This document shows, one piece after another, positions 29,501 through 38,126 of a stretch of DNA of 64,000 nucleotides; positions within the stretch are counted from its first letter, which is position 1, and every line of letters starts with the position of its first letter. The notes under the pieces are model-generated. The model was not told the DNA's origin, searched no databases, and was given only the letters and a program-made list of their open reading frames with translations. Where the stretch lies: NCBI RefSeq assembly GCF_022549675.1, contig NZ_JAKZGR010000002.1:186001-250000 (forward strand). The letters run 5' to 3'. The stretch is from Belliella kenyensis. Lineage in GTDB: Bacteria; Bacteroidota; Bacteroidia; Cytophagales; Cyclobacteriaceae. Position numbers and translations under genes: made by a program.

Positions 29501-30018
29501 ACTTTACTTATGGTATGACCAATTCATTTGCTTATAAAAACTTTGACTTCTCTTTCATTTTGCAGGGAGTTCAAGGATTTGAAGTCCTGAATGCTGCCAG
29601 AAGGTACTACGCTAATTATGCTGGTTCTTACAATGTATTGAGAAGTGCGTCCAATGGCTGGAGATCCGAAACGGACCAAGGTGATGGTGTATCCCCAATG
29701 CTTGATAGAAACTTCAATGCCTACGCAGGAAGTAATGTAGTGAATAACATTACGTCTCTCTTTGTAGAAGATGGGTCATTCCTGAGAATCAGAAATATTA
29801 CTCTAGGTTATACTTTGCCACCTTCCATGTTGGAAAGATTAAAAGTATCTAATGCTAGATTGAATTTCACTGTACAGAATGCTTTCACTTTTACAAAATA
29901 TGAAGGATTCAATCCAGAAGTAAGTGCACAAGGAGGAAGTCCATTAGTGCCTGGTGTCGATGCTGGAGGTTATCCACTAGCTCGTTCTTTTATGTTTGGT
30001 TTAAACTTTGGCTTCTAA
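26527..30018 (+). CDS. SusC/RagA family TonB-dependent outer-membrane transporter with STN domain
   Basis: A 1163-residue outer-membrane transporter importing oligosaccharides with its SusD partner, powered by TonB. After a signal peptide come an STN signalling domain (about residues 45-115, KRNYTLAQFFKE), a carboxypeptidase-D-like domain (ISGKVIDDTGDPIPGVTV, near 135-215), a plug domain (EFVVVGYGTQQKRDITGAV; LYVIDGFPV; LKDASATAIYGSRG) and the long beta-barrel ending in SFMFGLNFGF. The STN domain explains the upstream sigma/FecR pair. Specificity unknown; inferred from neighbours to be a uronic-acid-containing glycan. Confidence 0.96.
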   Translation: MKKILLAVIMSIKLILKGVALLCLTLGPLMANTSKAQVKSIDEVFLKLEKRNYTLAQFFKETENKTDFKFFYTDQAIKTSSNISLVTNSGSVEDYLLQIAKQTDLSFKQVNNTISVILNTDKQVARVKAVEVERITISGKVIDDTGDPIPGVTVMVEGTTNGTITDIDGAYVIEVNAGQTLIFSFLGFQRERRVVGGANVINVTLRREESDLDEFVVVGYGTQQKRDITGAVSSMSSRQIEDQPIISLDQAMIAQMAGVQVTQATGAPGGGAAVRIRGAGSLTAGNEPLYVIDGFPVTNDFDQRNNPLNTINPNDIADIQVLKDASATAIYGSRGSNGVVLITTKSGKSGVSKIDFSLSTGIQQVEKTLDVLNATEFARYINESRNNAWVNSGPGRSASDPNSVRLNNVMYLLPEQFSDPESLGEGTNWQDAIFRTAKMSNYQLNFSGGNDKTKYFISGGYLNQEGIIINSDLKRYSFRVNVDSKVNERIKVGANITPSYTFSNQSLAEGNWQGGGIIQSAITAGPHLTPYDENGNYTQITGQGIGTSEVDNPVKIANEYFHQQGTLRLLGTAFAEINIVDNLNFKTLVGADMRSFREDIFSSSIINPNSVNPTKPATGTNTTSETRNWLSEFTLSYAKTIKKHSFDAVAGYTIQQEQLDFNRINGTNFPNDEVKTLNAAGLITNALSTKDEWSLISYLARVNYNFDSRYLLTATVRRDGSSRFGSENRWGVFPSLSLGWRLSEENFMKDVSWISELRLRSSYGLTGNNFITNYGAIGLTGPENYPFGSGSGTVNNGIRLTNIPNSGLGWERNKQLDIGLEFGVLGDRFYLSFDYYNKRTSDLLLNVPVPTLTGYSTALQNIGEIQNKGFEFTLTSRNMVKAFKWTTDFNLSTNDIKVLALGPDGSPIISRQATSATAPTHITQVGSAPGSFFGYNVIGVYQNQQDIENSAVILNGNGTVQSRPGQLKFEDVNGDGIIDTNDRTILGNPFPDFTYGMTNSFAYKNFDFSFILQGVQGFEVLNAARRYYANYAGSYNVLRSASNGWRSETDQGDGVSPMLDRNFNAYAGSNVVNNITSLFVEDGSFLRIRNITLGYTLPPSMLERLKVSNARLNFTVQNAFTFTKYEGFNPEVSAQGGSPLVPGVDAGGYPLARSFMFGLNFGF

Positions 30019-30030
30019 ATTCGTATAGCG

Positions 30031-31494
30031 ATGAAAAATATTAAAAACTTATTGATAATTGGAATAGCTAGTTTGTTGGTGATGACCGGTTGTAGTGAAG
30101 ATTTTATTGACAGAGCACCGATTTCACAGCAGAATAGCAACAATTTCTATAGAAATGCTGAGGATATGAAAAGTGCACTCACGGCAGTCTACGGAGCACT
30201 TCAATATGGAGGACAATACTATTCTTCTATGCACGTGATAGGAGATATGCGGTCTGATAATACAGAGATCACCAATCCAAATGCAGGGGCAGACCTTCAG
30301 GCGGTAGATAATTTTACCAACGTCGCCGTCAATTCAATTAGTGCCAACACTTGGAATGCTCATTATCAAGGAATCCAATCTGCAAATATTGTGATCGAAA
30401 AGATACAGGGCGTGTCAATGGATCAAACCTTAAAAGCTAGATATATTGGAGAAGCTAAGTTCTTAAGAGCGTTGATGTATTTTAATTTGGTTAGGATATT
30501 TGGAGATGTCCCATTGGTCACTACCATGATCAATAATCCTCAGCAAGGCTATGAATATGGTCGAGAATCTGTGAATAATGTATACAACCAAATCATATCA
30601 GATCTTACAGACGCAGAAGAAGCCTTGCCTTACACATATGGAACAGCAGATATAGGAAGGGCTACCAAAGGTGCCGCAATGGCTCTTTTGGGAAAAGTCC
30701 ATCTCACGATGAAAAATTTTCCAGCGGCTGCACAAAAGTTAAAAGAATTGATTGACGCTTCGGGTCAAACAAACTATCGATTACTTCCTCAATACGCCTC
30801 TGTCTTCGGTCCTACCAATCAAAATAATGCGGAGTCGATTTTTGAGGTACAATTCAAAAGTAGTTCTAGCGGTGAAGGAAGCCCTTTTAGGAATCAGTTT
30901 GCTCCTATAGGATCGGGCAATGCGGTGGTATCTGTGGGAAATCCTCTGGGACAGAATATTCCTACAGCAGATATGAACAATGCCTATGAGCCTAATGATT
31001 TGAGAAAGGACGTTTCTATGCGTACTAGCTATGTGCTCAATGGGAATACTGTGAATCACAATTACGTAGTCAAATACTCAGGAATGCCTGTTGCTAACTT
31101 AGATAGTGATAACAACTGGATCGTTCTAAGATATGCTGATGTACTTTTGATGTATGCTGAAGCATTGAACGAGCAAGGATACGTAGCTGATGGACCTGCT
31201 TTTGAATACTTGAATCAGATCAGGACTAGGGCAGGTTTACCAAGCAAAACAAGTAATAATGCAGATCCAAATCTAAGCGTCCCCAATCAAGCGGCCTTTA
31301 GACTCGCCATTGAACAAGAAAGAAGAGTTGAATTGGCTTTTGAAGGACATCGTTGGTTTGATTTGATCAGAACTGATAGGGCCTTGGCATTGATGGCTGA
31401 CAAAGGAATGCAAGCTCATATGTCTATTTTCCCAATTCCTCAAAGTCAGATAGATATCAACCCTACAAGGATATCTCAAAATCCCAATTACTAA
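30031..31494 (+). CDS. SusD/RagB family nutrient-binding outer-membrane lipoprotein
   Basis: The surface glycan-binding partner of the preceding SusC. The lipobox is LLVMTGCSED with Cys21. The TPR-like body has ARYIGEAKFLRALMYFNLVRIFG and the SusD C-terminal block ELAFEGHRWFDLIRTD, IFPIPQSQID. The usual length is about 500; this is 487. It lies 12 bases after susC. Confidence 0.96.
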   Translation: MKNIKNLLIIGIASLLVMTGCSEDFIDRAPISQQNSNNFYRNAEDMKSALTAVYGALQYGGQYYSSMHVIGDMRSDNTEITNPNAGADLQAVDNFTNVAVNSISANTWNAHYQGIQSANIVIEKIQGVSMDQTLKARYIGEAKFLRALMYFNLVRIFGDVPLVTTMINNPQQGYEYGRESVNNVYNQIISDLTDAEEALPYTYGTADIGRATKGAAMALLGKVHLTMKNFPAAAQKLKELIDASGQTNYRLLPQYASVFGPTNQNNAESIFEVQFKSSSSGEGSPFRNQFAPIGSGNAVVSVGNPLGQNIPTADMNNAYEPNDLRKDVSMRTSYVLNGNTVNHNYVVKYSGMPVANLDSDNNWIVLRYADVLLMYAEALNEQGYVADGPAFEYLNQIRTRAGLPSKTSNNADPNLSVPNQAAFRLAIEQERRVELAFEGHRWFDLIRTDRALALMADKGMQAHMSIFPIPQSQIDINPTRISQNPNY

Positions 31495-31521
31495 TTTTAA
31501 TCCCACTTAAAGCTAGATTGT

Positions 31522-31556
31522 CCTTACTGCTTCATCAATAGGATGGAGTAGTAAGG
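31522..31556. repeat. Imperfect inverted repeat between SusD and BNR-4 genes
   Basis: Two 15-base arms (CCTTACTGCTTCATC and GATGGAGTAGTAAGG) pair with two mismatches around a short loop. No clear T run follows, so it may be a transcript-processing or attenuating hairpin that lets susCD be expressed more strongly than downstream genes. Confidence 0.5.
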
Positions 31557-31636
31557 TATAATATCTTCCTGATTACTAAAGTTCACCTTACACAGTAAGG
31601 ACTGATATCCTATTGTCAAAATTGAAAATAATAAGC

Positions 31637-33106
31637 ATGAGACTTACCCTATTAATTTGCTCTGTAGCTGTATTGATTATTCAAGCTTCTGAATCTTTTG
31701 CCCAAGATGTATTGACTTTGAACACCAAGGATGACGGGTATCGTGGGATTTGGTATAGTGATCAGCCATCTAATGATGAATATGTTTACAAATACAGCGG
31801 TGGTCTTGGGACTTATCCGGCAAACCATTACCCTTTTTCTATTTATGTAAAAGAAATAAATAAGACCTTTTTCTGCTATGGAGGTTCAGACAAAGAAGGT
31901 AAAACCTTGCTTCATGCAGTTTCATTTTTTGACCATAAAAGTAAAAAAGTACCAAAACCTACGATTGTTTTGGATAAGAAAACTGACAATGCACACGATA
32001 ATCCCGTGATGAACATTGATGATGAAGGCTTCATCTGGATTTTTTCGACTGCACATGGCACCAATACACCAGCTTACATTCATAAAAGCTCCAAACCATA
32101 TGATATTTCCGAGTTTGAACAGGTCTTTGCTACTAAAGAGGTAGAAGGAGAAAATGTGCCAATGAATAATTTTTCCTATCTACAGACTTGGTATCAAAAA
32201 GGTAATGGCTTCTTGAACCTTTTTACGCATTATGATCGAAATGTGATTCCCAATCAGCCTTCTAAGCCAAGAAGAACTATTGGTTTTATGACTAGTGAAG
32301 ATGGTGTCACCTATTCTGAATGGAAGGATTTGGCAATCATTGAGGAGGGGCATTATCAGACAAGTGGCCAATATGAAAATACTGTCGGAACTACATTCAA
32401 TTTTCATCCTTATAAAGAAGGTGAAAACGGACTGAATTACAGAACCAATCTATACTACCTACAGACAAGTGATTTTGGAAAAACTTGGCAAAATGTTTTT
32501 GGAGAAACTCAGGAAATCCCACTGAAAGACATCAATAATTCGGCTTTGGTAAAAGACTATAGTTCTTTAGGTTTGAATGTATACATCAATGACCTGACTT
32601 ATGACCGAGATGGTCATCCCATCATACTGTATCTCACGAGTAAAGGCTACCAATCAGGTCCTACAAATGGACCGAGGTCATGGTTTACCGCGCGATTTAC
32701 CGGGTCTGACTGGGATGTCAAGCATTTAGCTGACTCTGACAACAACTATGATATGGGTTCGCTCTATGTAGATTCCAAAGGTGATTGGATAGTAATCGGC
32801 CCTACCACTCCAGGGCCTCAGGCTTATAATACAGGTGGTGAAATGGTGCTTTGGTCAAGCTCAGATCAAGGTGAAAATTGGAAAAGCAAAACTATGACAA
32901 GTAACAGCGAACGCAATCATTCATATGCTAGGAGACCTGTCCATGTTCATGATGATTTCTATGCGTTCTGGGCAGATGGACATGGTAGAAAACATGATAT
33001 TTCGAAACTCTATTTCGCCAATAAAAAAGGCCAGGTTTTCCAACTTCCAGAGAAAATGAAAAAGGATTTTGTAAAGCCTTCAAGGTTGAAAATTTCAAAA
33101 AAATGA
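31637..33106 (+). CDS. BNR-4 repeat protein, candidate polysaccharide lyase
   Basis: A 489-residue exported protein. The signal peptide MRLTLLICSVAVLIIQ ends near ESFAQ; an in-frame TTG upstream is less likely. The body matches the BNR_4 family: DGYRGIWY, YVYKYSGGLGTYP, FFCYGG, and later TDNAHDNPVMNIDDEGFIWIF, giving a seven-bladed propeller. Known ulvan lyases of seven-bladed type have a comparable fold. Since the locus has GH88, which needs lyase-made unsaturated uronic ends, and no other lyase is seen, this protein is a candidate lyase. That role is inference; it could also be a glycan-binding or hydrolase protein. Confidence 0.7.
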   Translation: MRLTLLICSVAVLIIQASESFAQDVLTLNTKDDGYRGIWYSDQPSNDEYVYKYSGGLGTYPANHYPFSIYVKEINKTFFCYGGSDKEGKTLLHAVSFFDHKSKKVPKPTIVLDKKTDNAHDNPVMNIDDEGFIWIFSTAHGTNTPAYIHKSSKPYDISEFEQVFATKEVEGENVPMNNFSYLQTWYQKGNGFLNLFTHYDRNVIPNQPSKPRRTIGFMTSEDGVTYSEWKDLAIIEEGHYQTSGQYENTVGTTFNFHPYKEGENGLNYRTNLYYLQTSDFGKTWQNVFGETQEIPLKDINNSALVKDYSSLGLNVYINDLTYDRDGHPIILYLTSKGYQSGPTNGPRSWFTARFTGSDWDVKHLADSDNNYDMGSLYVDSKGDWIVIGPTTPGPQAYNTGGEMVLWSSSDQGENWKSKTMTSNSERNHSYARRPVHVHDDFYAFWADGHGRKHDISKLYFANKKGQVFQLPEKMKKDFVKPSRLKISKK

Positions 33107-33305
33107 TGCCTTCAATGATCATTGGAAGAGATGAAATATTCACTATGAAAAGAGCGAAATGCTTCATAATGAAATCATCCATTCAACCAATGAAAAAGAT
33201 ACCTGTCACACTGGATGCCTCCAATACAGATTCGATTTGACTATTGCCAGAAAATACTTATCCCCATCGAATTCTCTCTTTGAGCATTGAAAAGAATCTA
33301 AAAAC

Positions 33306-34793
33306 ATGAAAATTCAGATTACCATACTTTTAATAATTTCAGTCCTACTGTCCTGTTCATCGGACAAGGAGCTGGAACTTCCACTGGTCGACAACTTAGC
33401 ACTTGAAAGAAGCCTATTAAAAGTGGAGGTTTTGGCAAAAGATCTGGATGTCCCATGGGATTTGGAATATGCTGATGATGGATACCTCTGGTTCAATGAG
33501 CAGATAGGTACAATCTCACGGATCAATTTGCAAACTGGCGAAATTCAAAAGCTACTGACGATTGATGAAGTGTGGAAAAAAAGAACAGCAGGCTTGTTGG
33601 GCTTGGCGGTACATCCTGATTTTGAAAACAACCCATTTGTTCTTGTGAATTACACGGTCATGGTGGATAGCATCATTTCCAATAAACTAGTGAAATATAC
33701 CTTTCAGAATGATGCATTGGTTTCTCCGCAAGTTTTGTTAGAAATTCCTGGGAATACAGCCCACAATGGTTCAAGGATCAAGTTTAGTCATGATAGAAAA
33801 ATCCTTTGGGCGACGGGTGATGCTTATGGTTTCGATAATGCCCAAAGTGATGAAAGCCTCAATGGGAAAGTCTTAAGGATCAATCTGGATGGTAGCATTC
33901 CAAAAGATAATCCTGATCCCAAGAGTTATGTGTGGGCAAAAGGCTTTAGAAATATTCAGGGGCTTACGCTGGATGACAAGGGCAATATTTTTACTTCTGA
34001 ACATGGAGATGCCATAGAAGATGAGATTAATTTGATTCAAAAAGGAGGAAATTATGGATGGCCACATATTGAAGGATTTCATGATTTGGACGCAGAAAAG
34101 CAATTTGCCAAAATCAACAACTCCCTAGAGCCTGTCTATTCATGGACTCCTGTCGTAGCACCTGCTGGACTTGATTTTTATGGTGATTTGGCCATTGATG
34201 AGTGGAAAAATAGTTTGCTGTTGACCACTTTGAAAGGTAAAAGTTTGAGGGTGTTGAAGCTCAGCGAAGACAGAAGATCTATCATTGATGAAACGGTGTT
34301 TTTTGACAATCATTATGGCAGGTTGCGAGATGTGGCGGTAGCTCCTTCGGGAGAGATTTATGTTGCGACAAGCAACAATGATTGGAATCCTCAGCCTGGG
34401 TTTCCTTTACAAGGAGATGATAAAATCCTAAAAATTAGCTTGACCAAATCTACAGCCAAAGATCCCTTGAAAGGAGAGAAGCCAAAAGCTGAACTTGGAC
34501 TGGACGGAAAGCAGCTATATAGCAGCTATTGCGCTTCCTGTCACAAGGAAGATGGGACTGGTGTCCAAGACATTTTTCCTTCTTTGATAAGTAGTGAAGC
34601 AGTGATGGGAAACAAAGAGCCATTGATCCAAATCATGCTGAAAGGCATAGAAAACAAAGAAAATGGACAGATGATGCCTTCATTTTCCTTTATGAAAGAT
34701 GAAGAACTAGCTGCGATCTTGACATTTATCAGACAAGAATGGGGGAATTCAGCTCCTCCGATAAGTGCAAATACAATTACTGAAAATAGATAA
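33306..34793 (+). CDS. Glucose/sorbosone dehydrogenase-like propeller fused to cytochrome c
   Basis: A 495-residue lipoprotein (lipobox Cys near residue 17 in LISVLLSCSSD-type signal). Residues 45-380 form a six-bladed propeller of the glucose/sorbosone dehydrogenase family (VPWDLEYADDGYLWF, NTAHNGSRIKF, EHGDAIEDEINLI, GGNYGWPHIEG), which binds PQQ in characterised members. Residues about 405-490 are a c-type cytochrome with haem motif CASCH and a Met ligand candidate near the end (MMPSF). Electrons from sugar oxidation would pass to the attached haem. Substrate unknown; no PQQ synthesis genes are in the window. Confidence 0.82.
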   Translation: MKIQITILLIISVLLSCSSDKELELPLVDNLALERSLLKVEVLAKDLDVPWDLEYADDGYLWFNEQIGTISRINLQTGEIQKLLTIDEVWKKRTAGLLGLAVHPDFENNPFVLVNYTVMVDSIISNKLVKYTFQNDALVSPQVLLEIPGNTAHNGSRIKFSHDRKILWATGDAYGFDNAQSDESLNGKVLRINLDGSIPKDNPDPKSYVWAKGFRNIQGLTLDDKGNIFTSEHGDAIEDEINLIQKGGNYGWPHIEGFHDLDAEKQFAKINNSLEPVYSWTPVVAPAGLDFYGDLAIDEWKNSLLLTTLKGKSLRVLKLSEDRRSIIDETVFFDNHYGRLRDVAVAPSGEIYVATSNNDWNPQPGFPLQGDDKILKISLTKSTAKDPLKGEKPKAELGLDGKQLYSSYCASCHKEDGTGVQDIFPSLISSEAVMGNKEPLIQIMLKGIENKENGQMMPSFSFMKDEELAAILTFIRQEWGNSAPPISANTITENR

Positions 34794-34795
34794 TC

Positions 34796-36007
34796 ATGTC
34801 TAATCAAAAGAATAGCAATAAACTTATTTTGAAATTAATGGCATTAGGGCCAGGCATTATCACCGCTGCTTTGGTTTTTGGTCCTAGCAAAATGACCATA
34901 ACTTCCAGATTGGGTGCTGAGTATGCGTATGACATGCTTTGGATAGTGGTGGTCGCTATTTTCTTTATGTTGGTTTTCACAGGGATGGGAGCTCGAATCG
35001 GCATCAGCAGCCAAGAAAGTTTACTTTCCCTGATTAGAACAAAATGGGGGAAAATTGCAGGAATTACGATTGGTTTTGGTGTTTTTCTCGTTTCTACATC
35101 ATTTCAGGCAGGAAACTCAATTGGTGTGGGAATAGCTGTCGCTGAAGCTTCGGGAACAGCTGCATGGATTTGGGTTTTGGTTTTCAATGCTTTAGGAATT
35201 GCATTACTTTTTTTTAGGAGCTTCTACAAGACCTTAGAAAGATTAATGATCACATTGGTGGGCATCATGCTTTTTTCCTTTTTGACAACAGTTTTTTTGG
35301 CTAAGCCTTCCTTCTCAGGGATTGTAAATGGTTTTATACCATCGATTCCTGATGGGTCTGAAGGATTGCTGATAGCCTTTGTGGCATCATGTTTTTCTAT
35401 TGTAGGAGCATTTTATCAGTCGTATTTGGTGCAGGAAAACAGAAAGCCTGGACAGGAGGGAGAGAACAAAAGTGCTACAGGGATCATGATTTTGGGTGTG
35501 ATGAGTGCGGTAGTAATTATATGTGGGGCAGCAGTATTGCATCCACAGGGAATCCAGGTGAATAGCGCCTCAGAAATGTCCATGGCCTTGCAGCCACTAT
35601 TTGGCTCCTATGCATCTCACTTGTTTTTGGCAGGTTTGTTTGGAGCATCTTTTTCTTCTTTGGTTGGCAATGCTACCGTGGGTGGGAGTTTGTTGGCTGA
35701 TTCATTAGGATTTGGAAAAAGTTTGAATGATAAAATTGTCAAAAGCTTCATCGCTTTGGTAATGGTATGTGGAGCTAGTATTTCATTGATATTCGGAAAG
35801 TTACCATTAGAACTGATCATTTTCGCTCAAAGCGTCACCATTTTTCTTGTTCCTTTCATAGGTATGGCCATGTTTGCCATAGCAAATGATGCAAAGATTA
35901 TGAAGAATAAGGTGAATGGCTGGTTTTCAAGGTATGTAGGTATGATAGGATTGCTTTTGCTTTTAGGTCTTGCAGGATGGAATTTCTATCAACTCTTTAT
36001 TAAATAA
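34796..36007 (+). CDS. Nramp-fold transporter lacking the usual metal-binding motifs
   Basis: A 403-residue membrane protein with about eleven helices that starts two bases after the previous stop, in the carbohydrate operon. The first helix begins as in Nramp proteins (LGPGIITAALVF), but where manganese/iron transporters have DPGN this protein has GPSK (residues 29-32). The helix VASCFSIVGAFYQSYLV occupies the place of the helix usually bearing the metal-ligating Met-Pro-His motif, which is absent. So membership in the family is supported but divalent metal transport is doubtful. The context suggests a different substrate, possibly a sugar acid; this is inference. Confidence 0.75.
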   Translation: MSNQKNSNKLILKLMALGPGIITAALVFGPSKMTITSRLGAEYAYDMLWIVVVAIFFMLVFTGMGARIGISSQESLLSLIRTKWGKIAGITIGFGVFLVSTSFQAGNSIGVGIAVAEASGTAAWIWVLVFNALGIALLFFRSFYKTLERLMITLVGIMLFSFLTTVFLAKPSFSGIVNGFIPSIPDGSEGLLIAFVASCFSIVGAFYQSYLVQENRKPGQEGENKSATGIMILGVMSAVVIICGAAVLHPQGIQVNSASEMSMALQPLFGSYASHLFLAGLFGASFSSLVGNATVGGSLLADSLGFGKSLNDKIVKSFIALVMVCGASISLIFGKLPLELIIFAQSVTIFLVPFIGMAMFAIANDAKIMKNKVNGWFSRYVGMIGLLLLLGLAGWNFYQLFIK

Positions 36008-36041
36008 ATGCTTCTGGTAAGACAAAATGAAAATATAAAAT

Positions 36042-37058
36042 ATGAAAGATTTAAAAACATTGGAGCAAGAGATGACGGTGCCATCTGAGGCCTTGATTCA
36101 TGATATGGCTAAGATCGAAGGTGATATCTTACTTCTTGGTATTGGAGGGAAAATGGGGCCGAGTATGGGCAAGCTTGCGGTAGACGCTTGCAAAGCAGCA
36201 GGTATTGAGAAAAGAATCATTGGGGCATCAAGGTTTTCTGACCAAAATGCGAAAAAGGCACTTGAAGATGTTGGTATAGAGACCATTGTATGCGATCTCC
36301 TTGATGATGAAAAGCTGCAAAGTCTACCAGATGTGAAGAATGTTATCTATTTGGCAGGAAATAAGTTTGGAACTACTGGCAATGAAGGGTTTACTTGGGC
36401 CATGAATGCCTATTTGCCAGGAAGGGTAGCAGAGAAATTCAAGAATTCAAATTTAGTCGTCTTCTCTTCAGGAAATGTGCTTCCTTTTGTTCCCGTGACA
36501 TCTGGAGGAGCTTCCGAGGAGACTACCCCAGATCCAATAGGTGAATATGCCCAATCATGTCTTGGTAGAGAGAGGGTATTTGAATATTTCGCAAAGAAAA
36601 ATCAAACTAAAACACTGATATATAGACTCAATTACGCCGTGGATTTCAGGTATGGTGTGATGATGGAAATTGCCAAATCGGTATTGAATGAAAACCCTAT
36701 CGATCTTCGTACAGAAAATGTAAACGTCATCTGGCAGCATGATGCCAATGAAATAGCTATCAGGTCCTTGCTGCACGCTGAAGCTCCTGCAAAAATACTC
36801 AATGTAACTGGCCCTGAGATCCTATCGATCAGGTGGATTGCAAATAGATTCGGAGAATTGTTTGGTAAAAAGCCACAGTTTGTCAATGAACCTTCGGGTA
36901 CTGCTTTACTCAATAATGCTTCTGAATGCCATCGCATTTTTGGCTATCCGAAAGTCTCTGTCAGAGAAATCATCGATGTCACAGCGACATGGATGCTGCA
37001 AGGCGGTGATGAATTTGGTAAATCAACACATTTTCAAGAAAGAGGAGGTAAATTCTAA
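36042..37058 (+). CDS. NAD-dependent epimerase/dehydratase-type oxidoreductase
   Basis: A 338-residue extended short-chain dehydrogenase-like protein. The Rossmann entry is LLLGIGGKMGPSM near residues 32-44, a variant of GxxGxxG; later features VIYLAGNKFG and VFSSGNVLPF match the strands before the active site, but the classical YxxxK is not obvious (EYAQSCLGRE near 168). It probably acts on a sugar acid from the locus. It ends one base into the start of the DapA-like gene, so the two are coupled. Confidence 0.75.
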   Translation: MKDLKTLEQEMTVPSEALIHDMAKIEGDILLLGIGGKMGPSMGKLAVDACKAAGIEKRIIGASRFSDQNAKKALEDVGIETIVCDLLDDEKLQSLPDVKNVIYLAGNKFGTTGNEGFTWAMNAYLPGRVAEKFKNSNLVVFSSGNVLPFVPVTSGGASEETTPDPIGEYAQSCLGRERVFEYFAKKNQTKTLIYRLNYAVDFRYGVMMEIAKSVLNENPIDLRTENVNVIWQHDANEIAIRSLLHAEAPAKILNVTGPEILSIRWIANRFGELFGKKPQFVNEPSGTALLNNASECHRIFGYPKVSVREIIDVTATWMLQGGDEFGKSTHFQERGGKF

Positions 37059-38122
37059 TGACACATTTAAGCGAAAAGTTAAAGACACATTTACATCAAG
37101 GGACTGTTATTCCTGCACACCCTTTGGCACTGCGAGCTGATAGATCTTTGGACGAGGCAAAACAGCGGCAATTGACAAGATATTATATCTCCTCTGGTGC
37201 AGGAGGTATTGCTGTAGGAGTTCATTCGACACAATTTGAGATTAGAGATCCAGAGATCAATCTTTTTGAAACTGTCCTCAGATTGGCTTCGGAAGAAGTA
37301 GAAAAGCAGCATTTGGACAGGCCTTTTTTGAAAATTGCCGGAATCTGTGGTCCTACAGATCAGGCCATAGCTGAGGCGAGATTAGCTTCGAAATATGGTT
37401 ATGATATGGGCTTGTTAAGTATGGGCGGTTTACAAGGATGGTCAGAGTCTGAAATTCTTGAAAGAGTAAGAAAAGTTGCCGAAATCATCCCTGTTTTTGG
37501 TTTCTACCTTCAGCCTTCGGTTGGAGGTAGAATTTTCAGCTTTGATTTTTGGTCAAGATTCGCCGAAATCCCTAATGTGGAAGCAATCAAATGCGCATCT
37601 TTCAATAGGTACCAAACCTTGGATGTCATGCGGGCAGTAGCCACAAGTAGCCGCAAGGATGATATTGCCATGTACACTGGAAATGATGACAATATTGTAG
37701 CTGATCTCTTGACCAAATACAGCTTCAATGTCAATGGCGAAATCCATGAAAAGGAATTTGTTGGAGGATTGCTTGGTCACTGGGCCGTTTGGACACAGAA
37801 GGCTGTAGCGCTTTTGGATGAAATCAAATCTTTCAAATCTTCAAGTGATGGAGAAGGCTACCAAAAACTGTTGACAAAAGGCATCGCAATCACAGATGTA
37901 AATGCAGCGATGTTTGATCCTGCAAATAGCTTCCATGGATGTATTCCAGGTATTCACGAGATTTTGAGAAGGCAAGGATTATTGGAAGGTATTTGGTGCT
38001 TGAATCCCAAAGAAGTTCTTTCTTCAGGTCAAAGAGAGGAATTGGATAGGGTATATGAAAGCTATCCAGAGCTGAATGATGATGATTTTGTCAATTCTTT
38101 TTTTGAAAATGATAAAGCTTAA
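37058..38122 (+). CDS. DapA-like (dihydrodipicolinate synthase family) aldolase/dehydratase
   Basis: A 354-residue TIM-barrel protein, longer than typical DapA (about 290-300) by a C-terminal extension. The Schiff-base Lys is K178 in VEAIKCASF and the catalytic Tyr equivalent is Y150 in FGFYLQP. In this superfamily members cleave or dehydrate 2-keto acids, including keto-deoxy sugar acids. Given GH88 and oxidoreductase genes beside it, catabolism of a uronic-acid-derived keto acid is likely rather than lysine synthesis. The start overlaps the preceding stop. Confidence 0.78.
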   Translation: MTHLSEKLKTHLHQGTVIPAHPLALRADRSLDEAKQRQLTRYYISSGAGGIAVGVHSTQFEIRDPEINLFETVLRLASEEVEKQHLDRPFLKIAGICGPTDQAIAEARLASKYGYDMGLLSMGGLQGWSESEILERVRKVAEIIPVFGFYLQPSVGGRIFSFDFWSRFAEIPNVEAIKCASFNRYQTLDVMRAVATSSRKDDIAMYTGNDDNIVADLLTKYSFNVNGEIHEKEFVGGLLGHWAVWTQKAVALLDEIKSFKSSSDGEGYQKLLTKGIAITDVNAAMFDPANSFHGCIPGIHEILRRQGLLEGIWCLNPKEVLSSGQREELDRVYESYPELNDDDFVNSFFENDKA

Positions 38123-38126
38123 TGTG

